Shown: in pieces, positions 23,816 through 33,239 of the stretch
How positions within the stretch are numbered: the stretch's first letter is position 1
Layout: the number at the start of each line of letters is the position of its first letter
Origin: Cytophagales bacterium
Lineage (GTDB): Bacteria; Bacteroidota; Bacteroidia; Cytophagales; 172606-1
NCBI GenBank assembly: GCA_030446715.1
Contig: JAUJMU010000005.1
Location: 149,709-213,708, forward strand
Reading direction: 5' to 3'
DNA length: 64,000 nt
Made by a program: the position numbers and the translations under genes
Notes under the pieces: model-generated
Seen by the model: only the letters and a program-made list of their open reading frames with translations
The model's database searches: none
What the model was told of the DNA's origin: nothing

Positions 23816-23846
23816 CAAAGTTACTATAAATCAGGGGATAAACAAA
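23816..23846 (-). promoter_or_regulatory. Bacteroidota-type promoter of the tRNA-Trp/secE operon
   Basis: Minus strand TTTG (23843-23846), exactly 19 nt, then TAACTTTG (23816-23823). The -33 element partly overlaps the tail of the tuf terminator, so transcription restarts immediately after tuf ends. Drives tRNA-Trp, secE, nusG and the rplKAJL genes. Confidence 0.85.
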
Positions 23847-23873
23847 TGCGTTCCCATTTAACCGGGAACGCAT
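23836..23873 (-). terminator. Intrinsic terminator after tuf
   Basis: A perfect 10-bp stem, atgcgttccc (23846-23855) with gggaacgcat (23864-23873), loop of 8 nt, followed on the minus strand by TTGTTTATC. It separates tuf from the tRNA-Trp transcription unit. Confidence 0.8.
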
Positions 23874-23889
23874 CGGCAAAACCGTTTAA

Positions 23890-25077
23890 TTACTTGATGA
23901 TTTCAGTAACCTGACCAGCACCTACGGTACGGCCACCTTCGCGGATAGCGAAACGCAGCCCTTTGTCCATGGCTACTGAATTCAGCAGACGTACGCTGAT
24001 TGTCACGTTGTCACCGGGCATAACCATTTCTACGTCGGCAGGAAGGGATATTTCACCGGTCACGTCAGTAGTACGCAGGTAAAACTGAGGGCGGTACTTG
24101 TTGAAGAATGGCGTGTGACGGCCACCTTCTTCTTTAGACAGAACATATACTTCAGCCTTGAATTCGCTGTGGGGCGTGATGGAACCTGGCTTGCAGATTA
24201 CCATTCCGCGGCGGATCTGTTCTTTGTCAATACCGCGCAGCAGCAGACCCACGTTGTCGCCGGCTTCACCGCGGTCCAGAATCTTACGGAACATTTCCAC
24301 ACCCGTCACTACTGATTTCAGGTTTTCGGCACCCATACCGATGATTTCAACCTGATCACCGGAGTTGATGATGCCTCTTTCGATTCTGCCGGTAGCCACT
24401 GTACCACGGCCGGTGATGGAGAACACGTCTTCCACCGGCATCAGGAACGGAAGTTCAGTCAGACGCTTGGGAATCGGAATCCAGCTGTCAACTGAATCCA
24501 TCAGTTCTTCGATGGTTTTCACCCACTTGGCATCGCCGTTCAGTCCACCCAGGGCAGAGCCCTGAATCACGGGAATATTGTCGCCGTCAAATTCGTAGAA
24601 GCTCAGCAGTTCCCGGATTTCCATCTCTACCAGTTCAAGCAGTTCGGGATCGTCCACCATGTCCACCTTGTTCATAAACACCACCAGCTGAGGTACGCCT
24701 ACCTGGCGGGCCAGCAGGATGTGCTCACGCGTCTGTGGCATCGGACCATCCGTAGCGGCTACTACCAGAATAGCACCATCCATCTGAGCGGCACCCGTAA
24801 CCATGTTTTTTACATAGTCAGCGTGTCCCGGACAGTCAACGTGTGCGTAGTGACGGGCAGTAGTAGAATATTCCACGTGCGAAGTATTGATTGTAATACC
24901 TCTTTCTTTTTCTTCCGGCGCGTTGTCAATCGACGAAAAGTCACGCTTTTCAGCCAGACCTTTTTCAGACAACACCTTGGTGATAGCGGCGGTCAGTGTG
25001 GTTTTGCCGTGGTCAACGTGGCCGATGGTTCCAATATTTACGTGTGGTTTGGAACGGTCAAAGGTTTCCTTAGCCAT
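23890..25077 (-). CDS. tuf: Elongation factor Tu
   Basis: GTPase that delivers aminoacyl-tRNA to the ribosome. The 395-residue product has G1 [15 protein letters not shown] (residues ~19-33), the effector region [13 protein letters not shown]3 DCPGHADY and G4 NKVDMVDD, and three domains ending [13 protein letters not shown]. Length is standard. It lies directly behind tRNA-Thr, as tufB does in Escherichia coli. Confidence 0.98.
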   Translation of the reverse strand: MAKETFDRSKPHVNIGTIGHVDHGKTTLTAAITKVLSEKGLAEKRDFSSIDNAPEEKERGITINTSHVEYSTTARHYAHVDCPGHADYVKNMVTGAAQMDGAILVVAATDGPMPQTREHILLARQVGVPQLVVFMNKVDMVDDPELLELVEMEIRELLSFYEFDGDNIPVIQGSALGGLNGDAKWVKTIEELMDSVDSWIPIPKRLTELPFLMPVEDVFSITGRGTVATGRIERGIINSGDQVEIIGMGAENLKSVVTGVEMFRKILDRGEAGDNVGLLLRGIDKEQIRRGMVICKPGSITPHSEFKAEVYVLSKEEGGRHTPFFNKYRPQFYLRTTDVTGEISLPADVEMVMPGDNVTISVRLLNSVAMDKGLRFAIREGGRTVGAGQVTEIIK

Positions 25078-25140
25078 GTTTCAAAGTCCTCAGTTTAGAT
25101 TTAAATAATATATTTGATTGTATAAAGATGCAAAAAAAAG

Positions 25141-25212
<72 letters not shown>

Positions 25213-25223
25213 ATAGAAGAAAA

Positions 25224-25285
25224 TTACTGAATCATTGAATGCCGGAATTAAAGAATGCTAATTCAAACCTTCAATGATTCAGTAA
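25224..25285. repeat. Nested inverted repeat between tRNA-Thr and tRNA-Gly
   Basis: A perfect 16-bp inverted repeat, ttactgaatcattgaa (25224-25239) and ttcaatgattcagtaa (25270-25285), encloses a second pair gaatta/taattc. It fills nearly the whole spacer between the two tRNA genes and would form a long stem in the precursor RNA. Confidence 0.9.
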
Positions 25286-25294
25286 ATCAACCTG

Positions 25295-25367
25295 AGCGGG
25301 AGACGGGGCTCGAACCCGCCACCTATAGCTTGGAAGGCTATCGCTCTACCAAATGAGCTACTCCCGC
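25295..25367 (-). tRNA. tRNA-Gly (TCC anticodon)
   Basis: A 73-nt cloverleaf on the minus strand with perfect acceptor stem GCGGGAG/CTCCCGC, D arm GCTC...GAGC, anticodon loop CTTCCAA giving TCC (reads GGA and GGG), and T loop TTCGAGC. No encoded CCA. Middle member of the tRNA-Tyr/Gly/Thr cluster upstream of tuf. Confidence 0.95.
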
Positions 25368-25383
25368 AGAAAAGACATTATGA

Positions 25384-25447
25384 ATTTTAAATTATTGATT
25401 TTGGATTACCGCTTTATCGTGATCATCCAAAATTCATAATTTAAAAT
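25384..25447. repeat. AT-rich inverted repeat between tRNA-Gly and tRNA-Tyr
   Basis: The 23-nt arms at 25384-25406 and 25425-25447 are complementary except for two positions. The right arm contains the word aaaattcataatttaaaat, which recurs at 52000-52020 and in altered form near 59440-59466. Confidence 0.8.
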
Positions 25448-25461
25448 CTATAATCTCTTTG

Positions 25462-25542
25462 TGGGGAGAGAAGGATTCGAACCTTCGAAGCTTTCGCAAC
25501 GGATTTACAGTCCGTCCCATTTGGCCACTCTGGTATCTCCCC
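25462..25542 (-). tRNA. tRNA-Tyr (GTA anticodon)
   Basis: An 81-nt type II tRNA with long variable arm on the minus strand. Acceptor stem GGGGAGA/TCTCCCC is perfect with discriminator A; anticodon loop CTGTAAA gives GTA; T loop TTCGAAT. First RNA of the tRNA-tuf transcription unit. Confidence 0.95.
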
Positions 25543-25613
25543 GAAAAACCTTGCAATTACCCTTTTACGCAGCCATTTTACCTTTTGGGGCAATGGCCTT
25601 TGTAAAGGGAACG

Positions 25614-25644
25614 CAAAATTACATGCTTTTTTCTTTTGGTCAAA
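25614..25644 (-). promoter_or_regulatory. Bacteroidota-type promoter of the tRNA-tuf operon
   Basis: Minus strand TTTG (25641-25644), exactly 19 nt, then TAATTTTG (25614-25621): a full match to the -33/-7 consensus. tRNA-Tyr begins about 70 nt downstream. Confidence 0.85.
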
Positions 25645-25732
25645 TTTTTGCCGAAAAAATTGTTCTCCCACTCAATCCCGCAATAAGCTCTCCGCAGCCG
25701 TTATTTTATGATTAATCCAGTTTATAGTAGTA

Positions 25733-28381
25733 CTATTCGGCTGGCATCGTGTTGTATATTTCTTTCAGCTTCTCGTTTTTTTCATTGGCTCTGATGCTTT
25801 GCTGCTTTTGTCTTACTCCATCAAGGCTACTGAAAAGTCCCAGTGTCTGGTAGGCGGAGAAACGCACATATTCGTTGGACGCCTGCCGGGCCATCTTCTC
25901 AATCACATCCACCCCCTTCAACTGAGTCTCCCGCGGCAGATTCATCAGGTACTGGCCGAATAACTGTACGGACTGGTAAAGGAAAGCAGGATCATTGCGT
26001 TGCAGCTGCCGGGTAAACCAGTCATATAAACCGGGGTCATTCCGGCTGGTATAATAATTGGCTATCGTGAGCACGATGTCCGTGTTTTTGTAATCGCTGA
26101 ACTGGCTTACCTTCTGCGCAGCATCCGGGGGATTGGTACTCAGCCAGGCATTGAGTGCCGTTGCCACTACCGAATAGGATGAATCCTGCAGCGCAGCTTC
26201 GTACAGCGGCAGAAATTTATTCTGGCCGGGCAGGCTCATCAGGGTAGTGACCGCCTCGGCCCGGACGTAAGACCTGGGGTCGCCGGAAACCATACTTCTG
26301 AGCTTTTCCTCAAAAGATGCAATGTCTTCCGCACCGAATCCGGCAAGGTTGCGCACCGCCATCTGGCGTAGCACCCAGAATTTATCGTTCAGGGCGTCAG
26401 TCGCCAATTTGCGCAGACGGGGATCATTCAGATCGGCTTTGGCTTTGGCAGCTGACTGAGCCGGGGCTCCTGCCTCCTCTTCCGGCTGTTCGCGGACTAC
26501 GCCGAAGACACTGTTGAAGGCTTCGTAGCGCGACAGATAGCGGTCAGTATTGTAGTACTGAAATATCAGCTCTTCCGTAGACTTTGCGTGTTGCTGCTTT
26601 GCGAGAAGCTGCATTTCGCTGTCAAACAAAACCAGATCCGGCCGGGCAGCGGCGGGCAGTGAAATCGTCTGACTGGCTTTCGTCACTTCGGCAGTGTGCC
26701 GGGTGCGCTTGCCATTTTCCCAGATGTCTACTTTTACGGGCAGCCGGTAAACCGGTGTACGGAGGGAATCCTGGCGCTGCTGAACAGTCAGCAGCACGTT
26801 GCCATTCTGGTATTCGTGCGAAATGAGCAGATCCGGATGGCCGGCAGAAAGAAACCACTGGTTGAAAAACCAGTTCAGGTCCTCACCGGTTACTTCCTCG
26901 AAGGCCAGTCGCAGGTCGTGAATTTCTACTGAGGTGTACTTGTGTTTGTTCAGATACAGGTTCAGCGCCGCGAAAAAGGCATCGTCCCCCACGTATTTGC
27001 GCAGCATATGCAGAATACGGCCTCCTTTGGCGTAAGAGTGGCTGTCAAACATGTCTTCCCGGTCCCGGTAATAATACCTGATCAGCGGCTCTTGTTTGTT
27101 TTCAGCCTCCGCAAAGTACTGTTCTGTTTCAGTCTGGTTGTGGTAATCTGCCTCCTCAAGCCCGTGCTTGTGTTCATTCCAGAGGTATTCGGAGTAGTTG
27201 GCAAATGATTCGTTCAGCGGAAGGTTGGCCCACGATTCAGTCGTGACCAGATCACCAAACCAATGGTGAAAAAGTTCGTGGGCGATGGTATTGTCAGAGT
27301 TTTCATCCAACAGTTCGCGGCTGTCCATCAGCACTTTTTCGTAAAACGTAACGGCGGTGGTATTCTCCATGGCGCCTGAAACAAAGTCGCGCACGACTAC
27401 CTGCGAGTACTTATCCCACGGAAACTTGTAATTCAGCTTTTTGGAGAAAAATTCAATCATCTCCGGAGTGCGCCCGAAAATGGCTTTGGCGTGTCTGGCG
27501 TATTCCGGCTCCACCAGATAGTTCAGTTCCAGATTCTGCCACTTGTCTTTCACGATGGCAAACTCACCTGCCGCAATCATAAACAGGTAGGGGGCGTGGG
27601 GTTGATCCTGCTTCCAGTAGTCGGTTCTGGTACCGTCGCGGTTGGTGCGGGAGTACACCAGCAGGCCATTGGACAGCGTGGTAAACTTAGGATCAACGGT
27701 CAGGTAAACTTCCTGTGTACAGCGTTCGTTGGGTGAATCAATGGTCGGGAACCAGCGGGAGTTGGCTTCGGTTTCGCCCTGCGTCCAGATCTGCTGCGGT
27801 TTTCCCGGCCCGGAGCCGTCGGGATTGATAAAATACAGCCCTTTGTCGGAAGTAATGGCCTGGCTGCCCCCGGTCGGTAACTCGTCGGGTCGGGCGGTGT
27901 AGTCCACTACAACTGTATATTTATCATTGCGTAAATAGGTTTTACCGAGCCTGATGGAAAGCGTATAATTGTCGTAGTTATACTTGAGGGGCGTCTTCCT
28001 GCGGGTTTTTTCATCCAGCAGACCGACAGATTTGATCTCAAAGCCCTTGGCGTCCAGCTGCAGGCTGTCCTGGGGATAAAAATAAGGCTTCAGGGTAAGC
28101 GTAGCCACTCCGTACAGGTGCTGTTTTGCCCAGTCGGGCCGCAGTTCTAACTTTGTATGCAGCAGATCGTGCCGGCGGGTACGGGACGGATTGTAATCAC
28201 CTTTTCCGGGAGCCCGGTCCGGTAAATCCTCTTCGCCGGGAGCAGATTCCGGCAGGCTGTCGGCCAAGGCAATTGCAGTGGTGTCATTCTGGGTGGCCGA
28301 AGCCGCTGGTTTGGCAGTCTTGCATCCATCCAGATGAAATGACAGCACCAGCAGGCAGAGAAGCCCGGCGATCTTATTCAT
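25733..28381 (-). CDS. M1 family metallo-aminopeptidase, predicted lipoprotein
   Basis: Zinc aminopeptidase of the M1 (aminopeptidase N) family, 882 aa. The N-terminus MNKIAGLLCLLVLSFHLDGC is a signal peptide ending in a lipobox with C20, so the enzyme is probably anchored in the envelope. The substrate-binding GAMEN motif lies near residue 335, the zinc motif HELFHHW near 367-373 and the third zinc ligand in LNESFA about 19 residues on. The C-terminal ~300 residues are helical and HEAT-like (YVRAEAVTTLMSL). It is divergent from the biotin-carrier gene and likely degrades peptides for nutrition. Confidence 0.92.
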   Translation of the reverse strand: MNKIAGLLCLLVLSFHLDGCKTAKPAASATQNDTTAIALADSLPESAPGEEDLPDRAPGKGDYNPSRTRRHDLLHTKLELRPDWAKQHLYGVATLTLKPYFYPQDSLQLDAKGFEIKSVGLLDEKTRRKTPLKYNYDNYTLSIRLGKTYLRNDKYTVVVDYTARPDELPTGGSQAITSDKGLYFINPDGSGPGKPQQIWTQGETEANSRWFPTIDSPNERCTQEVYLTVDPKFTTLSNGLLVYSRTNRDGTRTDYWKQDQPHAPYLFMIAAGEFAIVKDKWQNLELNYLVEPEYARHAKAIFGRTPEMIEFFSKKLNYKFPWDKYSQVVVRDFVSGAMENTTAVTFYEKVLMDSRELLDENSDNTIAHELFHHWFGDLVTTESWANLPLNESFANYSEYLWNEHKHGLEEADYHNQTETEQYFAEAENKQEPLIRYYYRDREDMFDSHSYAKGGRILHMLRKYVGDDAFFAALNLYLNKHKYTSVEIHDLRLAFEEVTGEDLNWFFNQWFLSAGHPDLLISHEYQNGNVLLTVQQRQDSLRTPVYRLPVKVDIWENGKRTRHTAEVTKASQTISLPAAARPDLVLFDSEMQLLAKQQHAKSTEELIFQYYNTDRYLSRYEAFNSVFGVVREQPEEEAGAPAQSAAKAKADLNDPRLRKLATDALNDKFWVLRQMAVRNLAGFGAEDIASFEEKLRSMVSGDPRSYVRAEAVTTLMSLPGQNKFLPLYEAALQDSSYSVVATALNAWLSTNPPDAAQKVSQFSDYKNTDIVLTIANYYTSRNDPGLYDWFTRQLQRNDPAFLYQSVQLFGQYLMNLPRETQLKGVDVIEKMARQASNEYVRFSAYQTLGLFSSLDGVRQKQQSIRANEKNEKLKEIYNTMPAE

Positions 28382-28455
28382 AAATTAACTTACTTTTAGA
28401 GCAGAATATACTTTTCCCACGAAGAAACCGATAAATCCTTACCTGACCAAGCTGC

Positions 28456-28953
28456 ATGATAAAAATTACCGTAAACGATTCTTACCACACCGAAGCTGAA
28501 AAATCGCCGGACGGCCTGCTGCTCAATCAGCTACCATTTGAGGCGGATATGATACAAATACGTGAGAATCAGATCCATATTATTCATCAGAATAAATCCT
28601 ATGAAGTGGAAGTAGTCAAGGCTGATCCTGCCGGTAAGACTTTCACCTTTAAAATCAACGGCAAGATCTTACGCGTGGCCATGCGCAACGAATTTGATCA
28701 GCTGCTCGAAAAAATGGGCATGGGCAATGGCAGCGCCGGTCAGGTAAAGGACCTGAAGGCCCCAATGCCTGGCCTGATCCTCACTATCGCCGTAAACGAA
28801 GGGCAGGCAGTGAAAAAAGGCGATCCGCTGCTGATCCTGGAAGCCATGAAAATGGAAAACGTAATCAAGTCGCCGGCCGATGGCATTGTGAGGGGAATCA
28901 GAGTAAAAAAAGGCGACAATGTGGAAAAAAATCAGGTACTGATCCTCTTTTGA
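28456..28953 (+). CDS. Biotin carboxyl carrier protein (acyl-CoA carboxylase subunit)
   Basis: 165 aa. The C-terminal biotinyl domain (about residues 95-165) has the biotin attachment site EAMKMEN with the acceptor lysine near residue 132, preceded by LKAPMPGLI. The N-terminal half ([20 protein letters not shown]) is the extension typical of carriers for propionyl-, methylmalonyl- or acetyl-CoA carboxylases in Bacteroidota. The carboxylase and transferase subunits are not in this window, so the exact acyl-CoA substrate cannot be told. Likely cytoplasmic. Confidence 0.9.
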   Translation: MIKITVNDSYHTEAEKSPDGLLLNQLPFEADMIQIRENQIHIIHQNKSYEVEVVKADPAGKTFTFKINGKILRVAMRNEFDQLLEKMGMGNGSAGQVKDLKAPMPGLILTIAVNEGQAVKKGDPLLILEAMKMENVIKSPADGIVRGIRVKKGDNVEKNQVLILF

Positions 28954-29026
28954 GGGCTGGAGCCGGGTCCCGTCAGTCAGGGGCAACATTTATTCCCGTT
29001 CCGCTTCCATTGTTTGCTGCTCTTGC

Positions 29027-29034
29027 TATCTTTG
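29027..29034 (+). promoter_or_regulatory. Likely -7 element of the pyrH promoter
   Basis: TATCTTTG matches TAnnTTTG and lies 26 nt before the pyrH ATG. A TTTG occurs upstream, but only 10 nt away, so the -33 element is unclear. Confidence 0.5.
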
Positions 29035-29059
29035 CCGGATTTTAAAACTTTACTTTTTC

Positions 29060-29770
29060 ATGAAATACCAGCGCATTCTTCTCAAATTAAGCGGAGAAGC
29101 CCTTTCCGGGCCTAACGGAGATATCTTTGACTCCGTACGCCTGATGCAGTACGCCGAAGAGATCAAGCGGGTGGTCAACGAAGGCATACAAGTAGCCATT
29201 GTGATCGGCGGAGGCAATATTTTCAGGGGATCGGAAGCAGCAGCGGTGGGCATTGAACGGGTACAGGGCGACTATATGGGCATGCTGGCAACAGTTATCA
29301 ACGGAATGGCGATTCAGGGTGCACTTGAAAAAATCGGGTTGTATACCCGCCTTTTGTCAGGAATCAGGATGGAGCAGGTGTGCGAACCCTTTATCCGCCG
29401 CCGGGCCGTACGCCATCTGGAAAAGGGCCGCGTAGTAATTTTCGGCGCCGGTATCGGCAATCCTTATTTTACCACCGACTCTACGGCCAGTCTGCGTGCA
29501 ATCGAAATCGAAGCGGATGTAGTGCTGAAGGGTACCCGGGTAGATGGTGTTTACACAGCCGATCCCGAGAAAGACCGGACCGCGACCCGCTACTCCACCA
29601 TCTCCTTTGAAGATGTATACAAGAAAGGCCTCAACGTGATGGATATGACCGCCTTTACGCTTTGCAAGGAAAATGATCTGCCTATCATCGTATTTGATAT
29701 GAACAAGCCCGGAAATCTCTTCAAGATCGTAAGTGGCGAGGAAGTAGGCACACTGATCACGATGGGGTAA
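29060..29770 (+). CDS. pyrH: UMP kinase
   Basis: Phosphorylates UMP to UDP in pyrimidine nucleotide synthesis; the bacterial hexameric amino-acid-kinase-fold type. The 236-residue product has [10 protein letters not shown] (residues ~7-16), GGGNIFRG (~54-61), [12 protein letters not shown] and [11 protein letters not shown]. Length is standard. The usual neighbour frr (ribosome recycling factor) is absent downstream; the polysaccharide locus begins 52 bp after the stop. Confidence 0.97.
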   Translation: MKYQRILLKLSGEALSGPNGDIFDSVRLMQYAEEIKRVVNEGIQVAIVIGGGNIFRGSEAAAVGIERVQGDYMGMLATVINGMAIQGALEKIGLYTRLLSGIRMEQVCEPFIRRRAVRHLEKGRVVIFGAGIGNPYFTTDSTASLRAIEIEADVVLKGTRVDGVYTADPEKDRTATRYSTISFEDVYKKGLNVMDMTAFTLCKENDLPIIVFDMNKPGNLFKIVSGEEVGTLITMG

Positions 29771-29822
29771 TTTACCCTTCCGGGCGCCGCATTCTTCGGG
29801 GCGCCGCCAGAACCTTCAGGTT

Positions 29823-30908
29823 ATGATTGAATTCGAAGACCTTGGAAAATCCAACCAGACATTTTTTGAATCCTGGCAGCAGGTATTCAGGACGACACTG
29901 GAAAGGGGATGGTACATTCTGGGGAACAATGTCCGTGAATTTGAGAGTGAGTTTGCCAGCTACTGCGGAGTGCCTCACTGCATTGGCGTAGCCTCCGGAC
30001 TCGATGCCCTGATTCTTTCCCTGCAAGCTTTCGGATTTAAACCGGGAAGTGAAGTAATCGTCCCTTCCAATACCTTTATTGCCACCATTCTTGCCATTGT
30101 CCGGGCCGGGCTCAGACCCGTGCTCGTGGAGCCTGACATCCGGACGTATAACATTGATCCCGCAAAAATTGAAGAGGCCATCACCCCGGCTACGGCAGCC
30201 GTTCTGGTGGTACATCTTTATGGCAAGTGCTGCAACATGCCTGCTATTCTGCCATTAGCCGGGCAGTACAGCCTGAAGGTAATTGAAGACTGTGCCCAGG
30301 CTCATGGTGCCCGGATCGGCGAACAGAGAGCCGGCTCTTTCGGCCACGCTGGTGCATTCAGCTTTTATCCTACCAAAAATCTGGGTGCCCTGGGAGATGC
30401 CGGTGGAATTACGACCAGAGAAGAAAACCTGCTCAGGACTATCCAGACCCTGCGCAACTACGGCTCAGGGGAAAAATATTATAATGACCTGATTGGGTAT
30501 AACTCCCGGCTGGATGAAATTCAGGCGGGCTTTCTAAGCTTAAAACTCAGAAGGCTTGGTGAGATTACAGCGCACAAGCGGCATTTAGCGGCCCTTTACT
30601 TAAAGAACCTGAAGGATGATTTTGTGAAGCCGGCAGTGGAGGAGGATTACTTTGATGTATATCATATTTTCAACATCCGTCATCCAAAACGCGACCAGTT
30701 ACGCGGGTATCTGCTGACGAAAGGTGTTAAAACCGAGATTCATTATCCGGTTGCGCCAGTCAGGCAAAAAGCCATGCAGGGAATTTTAGACCAGTTTCAA
30801 ACCCCGGTTGCGGAGGAAATTCACCGGACTACACTGAGCTTGCCGGTTTCTTTCGGTCATACTGCGGATGAGGTATACCGGGTGGTGGAGGTAATGAACC
30901 GTTTTTAA
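29823..30908 (+). CDS. DegT/DnrJ/EryC1-family sugar aminotransferase
   Basis: PLP-dependent aminotransferase acting on nucleotide-linked keto-sugars, 361 aa. Conserved: GVASGLDALILSL near residue 58, EDCAQAHGA near 157, and the PLP lysine in FYPTKNLGALGDAGG near residue 185. The best-known relatives are FdtB/QdtB-type enzymes making dTDP-3-amino-3,6-dideoxyhexoses, but the exact sugar cannot be read from the sequence. First gene of the surface-polysaccharide locus, convergent with the Wzz-like gene. Confidence 0.88.
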   Translation: MIEFEDLGKSNQTFFESWQQVFRTTLERGWYILGNNVREFESEFASYCGVPHCIGVASGLDALILSLQAFGFKPGSEVIVPSNTFIATILAIVRAGLRPVLVEPDIRTYNIDPAKIEEAITPATAAVLVVHLYGKCCNMPAILPLAGQYSLKVIEDCAQAHGARIGEQRAGSFGHAGAFSFYPTKNLGALGDAGGITTREENLLRTIQTLRNYGSGEKYYNDLIGYNSRLDEIQAGFLSLKLRRLGEITAHKRHLAALYLKNLKDDFVKPAVEEDYFDVYHIFNIRHPKRDQLRGYLLTKGVKTEIHYPVAPVRQKAMQGILDQFQTPVAEEIHRTTLSLPVSFGHTADEVYRVVEVMNRF

Positions 30909-30933
30909 GCCCCTGGTACTGCAAGCCTCTGAT

Positions 30934-31758
30934 TTACAGATTCAAGGCACGCAGAAACGCCACCATAAGAGCTGCAATAAGGCCGACTGCCGCACCAATG
31001 GCTATGCAGATTGTCATTTTGGGGCTGTCCGGGTTCTCCCGCCGGTCGAAGCCGGAGATAACCTGGATATTGTCAATAAACTGCAGGCTCTCCTCAATCT
31101 TCAGAGACTGTTCATATAACTCAACAATATCAACATTGATGTTTCCGGGCTCGGCAATAAATGCATTGGAACTACCCCCTCCCCTGCTGATCAGATTCTG
31201 TAGTGAAAGCTTCACCGAATCGAGTTGACTTATTTCCCGGTCAACCCTGTTTCTCAACGCTGTCAATCGCCGTTTTTCAGCATTTACCCTCTCCTGTACA
31301 TACGGGCTTTGCTCCAGATAACGAATGATCCCTTTCTGAAGGGTATCCAACCGGGTATTACTGAGAACCACCGCTTGTACAGTGAAAGCATCTTTATCAC
31401 TGCCGCCAGCAGAATTGCCGGCTGAGGTTGCTTCCAAAGAGGCTACATCAGCCAAAACCTCACCGGGAACGTGCGTTTTCCGGCTCAGCAGTGCATACTC
31501 GCCGTTGGCAATCAAATCATTCCATGGATCCATAATTTCCACAACCTCCTGACTGCTCAGCAACCGGGAGTCGGCAATCATCTGCACGTTATACTTCCGG
31601 GGCAGCAGATAATAATTTGCCACACCCAGAAGAACACCAGTCAGAACAAAAAGCAGAATCAGTTTTAGGTTGATCCTCAAAAATTGAATTAACTTTCGGA
31701 GCAGCCCGGTCAGGTCAATTTCTTCAGTGGGGGAATAATAATCAGTTTGCTTGTTCAT
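30934..31758 (-). CDS. Wzz-like chain-length determinant protein
   Basis: 274 aa from the ATG at 31758 (MNKQTDYYSPTEEIDLTGLL); the longer frame adds 45 residues without family features and runs through the divergent gene region. Topology is the polysaccharide co-polymerase type: a membrane helix near residues 30-50 (LILLFVLTGVLLGVANYYLL), a periplasmic domain with a coiled-coil-like stretch around RVNAEKRRLTALRNRVDREI, and a C-terminal helix (ICIAIGAAVGLIAALMVAFL). There is no tyrosine-kinase domain. Likely sets glycan chain length with the polymerases of this locus. Confidence 0.8.
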   Translation of the reverse strand: MNKQTDYYSPTEEIDLTGLLRKLIQFLRINLKLILLFVLTGVLLGVANYYLLPRKYNVQMIADSRLLSSQEVVEIMDPWNDLIANGEYALLSRKTHVPGEVLADVASLEATSAGNSAGGSDKDAFTVQAVVLSNTRLDTLQKGIIRYLEQSPYVQERVNAEKRRLTALRNRVDREISQLDSVKLSLQNLISRGGGSSNAFIAEPGNINVDIVELYEQSLKIEESLQFIDNIQVISGFDRRENPDSPKMTICIAIGAAVGLIAALMVAFLRALNL

Positions 31759-33189
31759 TGAACAGGGCTTTAAGAAAGCTTCAAAATTATAGAAAACGGT
31801 CCGATTGGGAAAAGCACATTTTGTGCTGCAAAGGATCTCTTTCTGACCAGCCGCAGCAACCCGGAATTTTTCAGAATTTGCTTCAGGATACAAACAAAGA
31901 ATCTGGCCGGAAGGAACCGGCTTTTCTTTCAGGTGCTTACTGTGCTGCTACTGCATTTTGCTCAATTATTGCTTTAGCGGCATCGTTGCTCTACCTGCTG
32001 CTCGGCTATGGGCTTTCTTCGCCTGACTCCGCCTTGCTGCTGATCACCTGCACCGGGGCAGGTTTTTTCCTGCTCTTTGTCCCACTCCTTCTCTCTGAGG
32101 TGCCTGCGTGGACGACCCGCTCCTCTGATTCTACTCTGCAACTGAGCATCAGCCAGATGGCACTGCTTTTTCTGCCCGGAATGCTTGGCCGGGCAGATTG
32201 GCCCGGGCCAGTCAATCTGGTTTTTACGTGGGTAGTCTGCCTGACCGGCTACGGCGCGACTCTTTATTTCTGGATTTCCTTTATCAGGAATAACCCTCTT
32301 TACCGGATTGCTTATGTTTTCCTGCCCGCAGTGTTGTTCAGTCTGCGGGCTTTGAGCCATACACTACTTCCTGCGCTTACAGAAGGGATAGTAGCCGGCA
32401 TCACCCACATTGACCACTGGTATAACATTGCCATGGCTCAGATGATCAAAACATATAACGTGCCGGGCACTGGCATAGATGGCACTCCCTGGTTTTACTA
32501 CCATTATGGCAGTCACTGGTATATGGCGCAGTTGTCGAAAGTTACCAATAATACGGTACCGGCTCTTTATGCAGTGGGATATTCAATCATATTTGTTCCC
32601 CACCCCTTTCAGGCCTTTCTCCACTTCTCACTGAGGGTAAGGCGAATGGTGCCCGGCCCCGGCAACAAAGCGGGCTACATTCCCTTCTCCTTCTGGCTCC
32701 TGTTCCTGTGCATTTTCATTCAGGTAATCAAGCATCTGTACTCAGGAGTAATGCTGGGGTACAGCTTCCTTGAGAGTGAATCTTTTGTAACCGGACTTAC
32801 CCTGTTTTTTTTCTTCCTGCCAGTCTGCCTTTCTTTCTGGCAACACCAGCAAGCGTACTCCGGAGCCGTCAGACGGATCTTTCTGTGGGTGATTCTGCCC
32901 GGCATTGCTGCCATTATAGGTTTTCTGAATATCTCAGTGCTTTACATTTTCGCGTACCTTGCCGGTTATCTGTTTCTGAGGCTGAGGCTCTACCGGAGAC
33001 TTATCTGTTGGATCAGCCTGCTGCTGGCCGGATCTGCCCTTATTGTTTATTATTGTTTATTATGAAACTGTCGAAACACTTACTTTTGGCAGCCGGCGGC
33101 GGAGTATTGAAGGGTCTGTTTCGCCTTTCTATTTTTTTCCGGGAAACCAAGCTTTGCCATTCAGGTGTCGGGAAAAACAGGCCGGATGA
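31758..33189 (+). pseudogene. Broken paralogue of the next large membrane protein
   Basis: The open frame 31758-33065 (435 codons from a TTG) encodes a multi-pass membrane protein clearly related to the N-terminal half of the next gene, e.g. THIDHWYNIAMAQMIKTYNV against TEIDFWFHTAMSQMLKTYGI, and DGTPWFYYHYG against DGTPWMYYHYG. It stops right after two tandem copies of tattgtttat (33041-33050, 33051-33060). Removing one copy restores a frame that reads YYETVETLTFGSRRRS and PFYFFPGNQALPF, matching the paralogue for about 40 more codons to the TGA at 33187-33189. The C-terminal ~330 residues of the paralogue are absent, and no convincing ATG start exists. It appears to be a truncated, frameshifted duplicate. 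Confidence 0.8.
33041..33060 (+). repeat. 10-bp tandem duplication causing a frameshift
   Basis: tattgtttat is present twice in a row. Ten is not a multiple of three, so the duplication shifts the frame and produces the TGA at 33063-33065. One copy fewer gives continuous homology with the downstream paralogue. Confidence 0.9.
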
Positions 33190-33239
33190 AATGCCGGCAA
33201 ACCGGATCGATCATACTCTCTTATCTTCCTATACATTAT

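Noticed and set aside
23699-23818. Longer N-terminus for SecE
   Set aside because: The extra 40 codons lie in tRNA-Trp; SecE begins at MNRVVAF.
25224-25447. CRISPR-like repeats in the tRNA spacers
   Set aside because: The repeats are single inverted pairs, not regularly spaced direct repeats. No CRISPR array or cas gene is present in the window.
25441-25671. Minus-strand frame of 76 codons across tRNA-Tyr
   Set aside because: It reads through the tRNA gene and its promoter; not coding.
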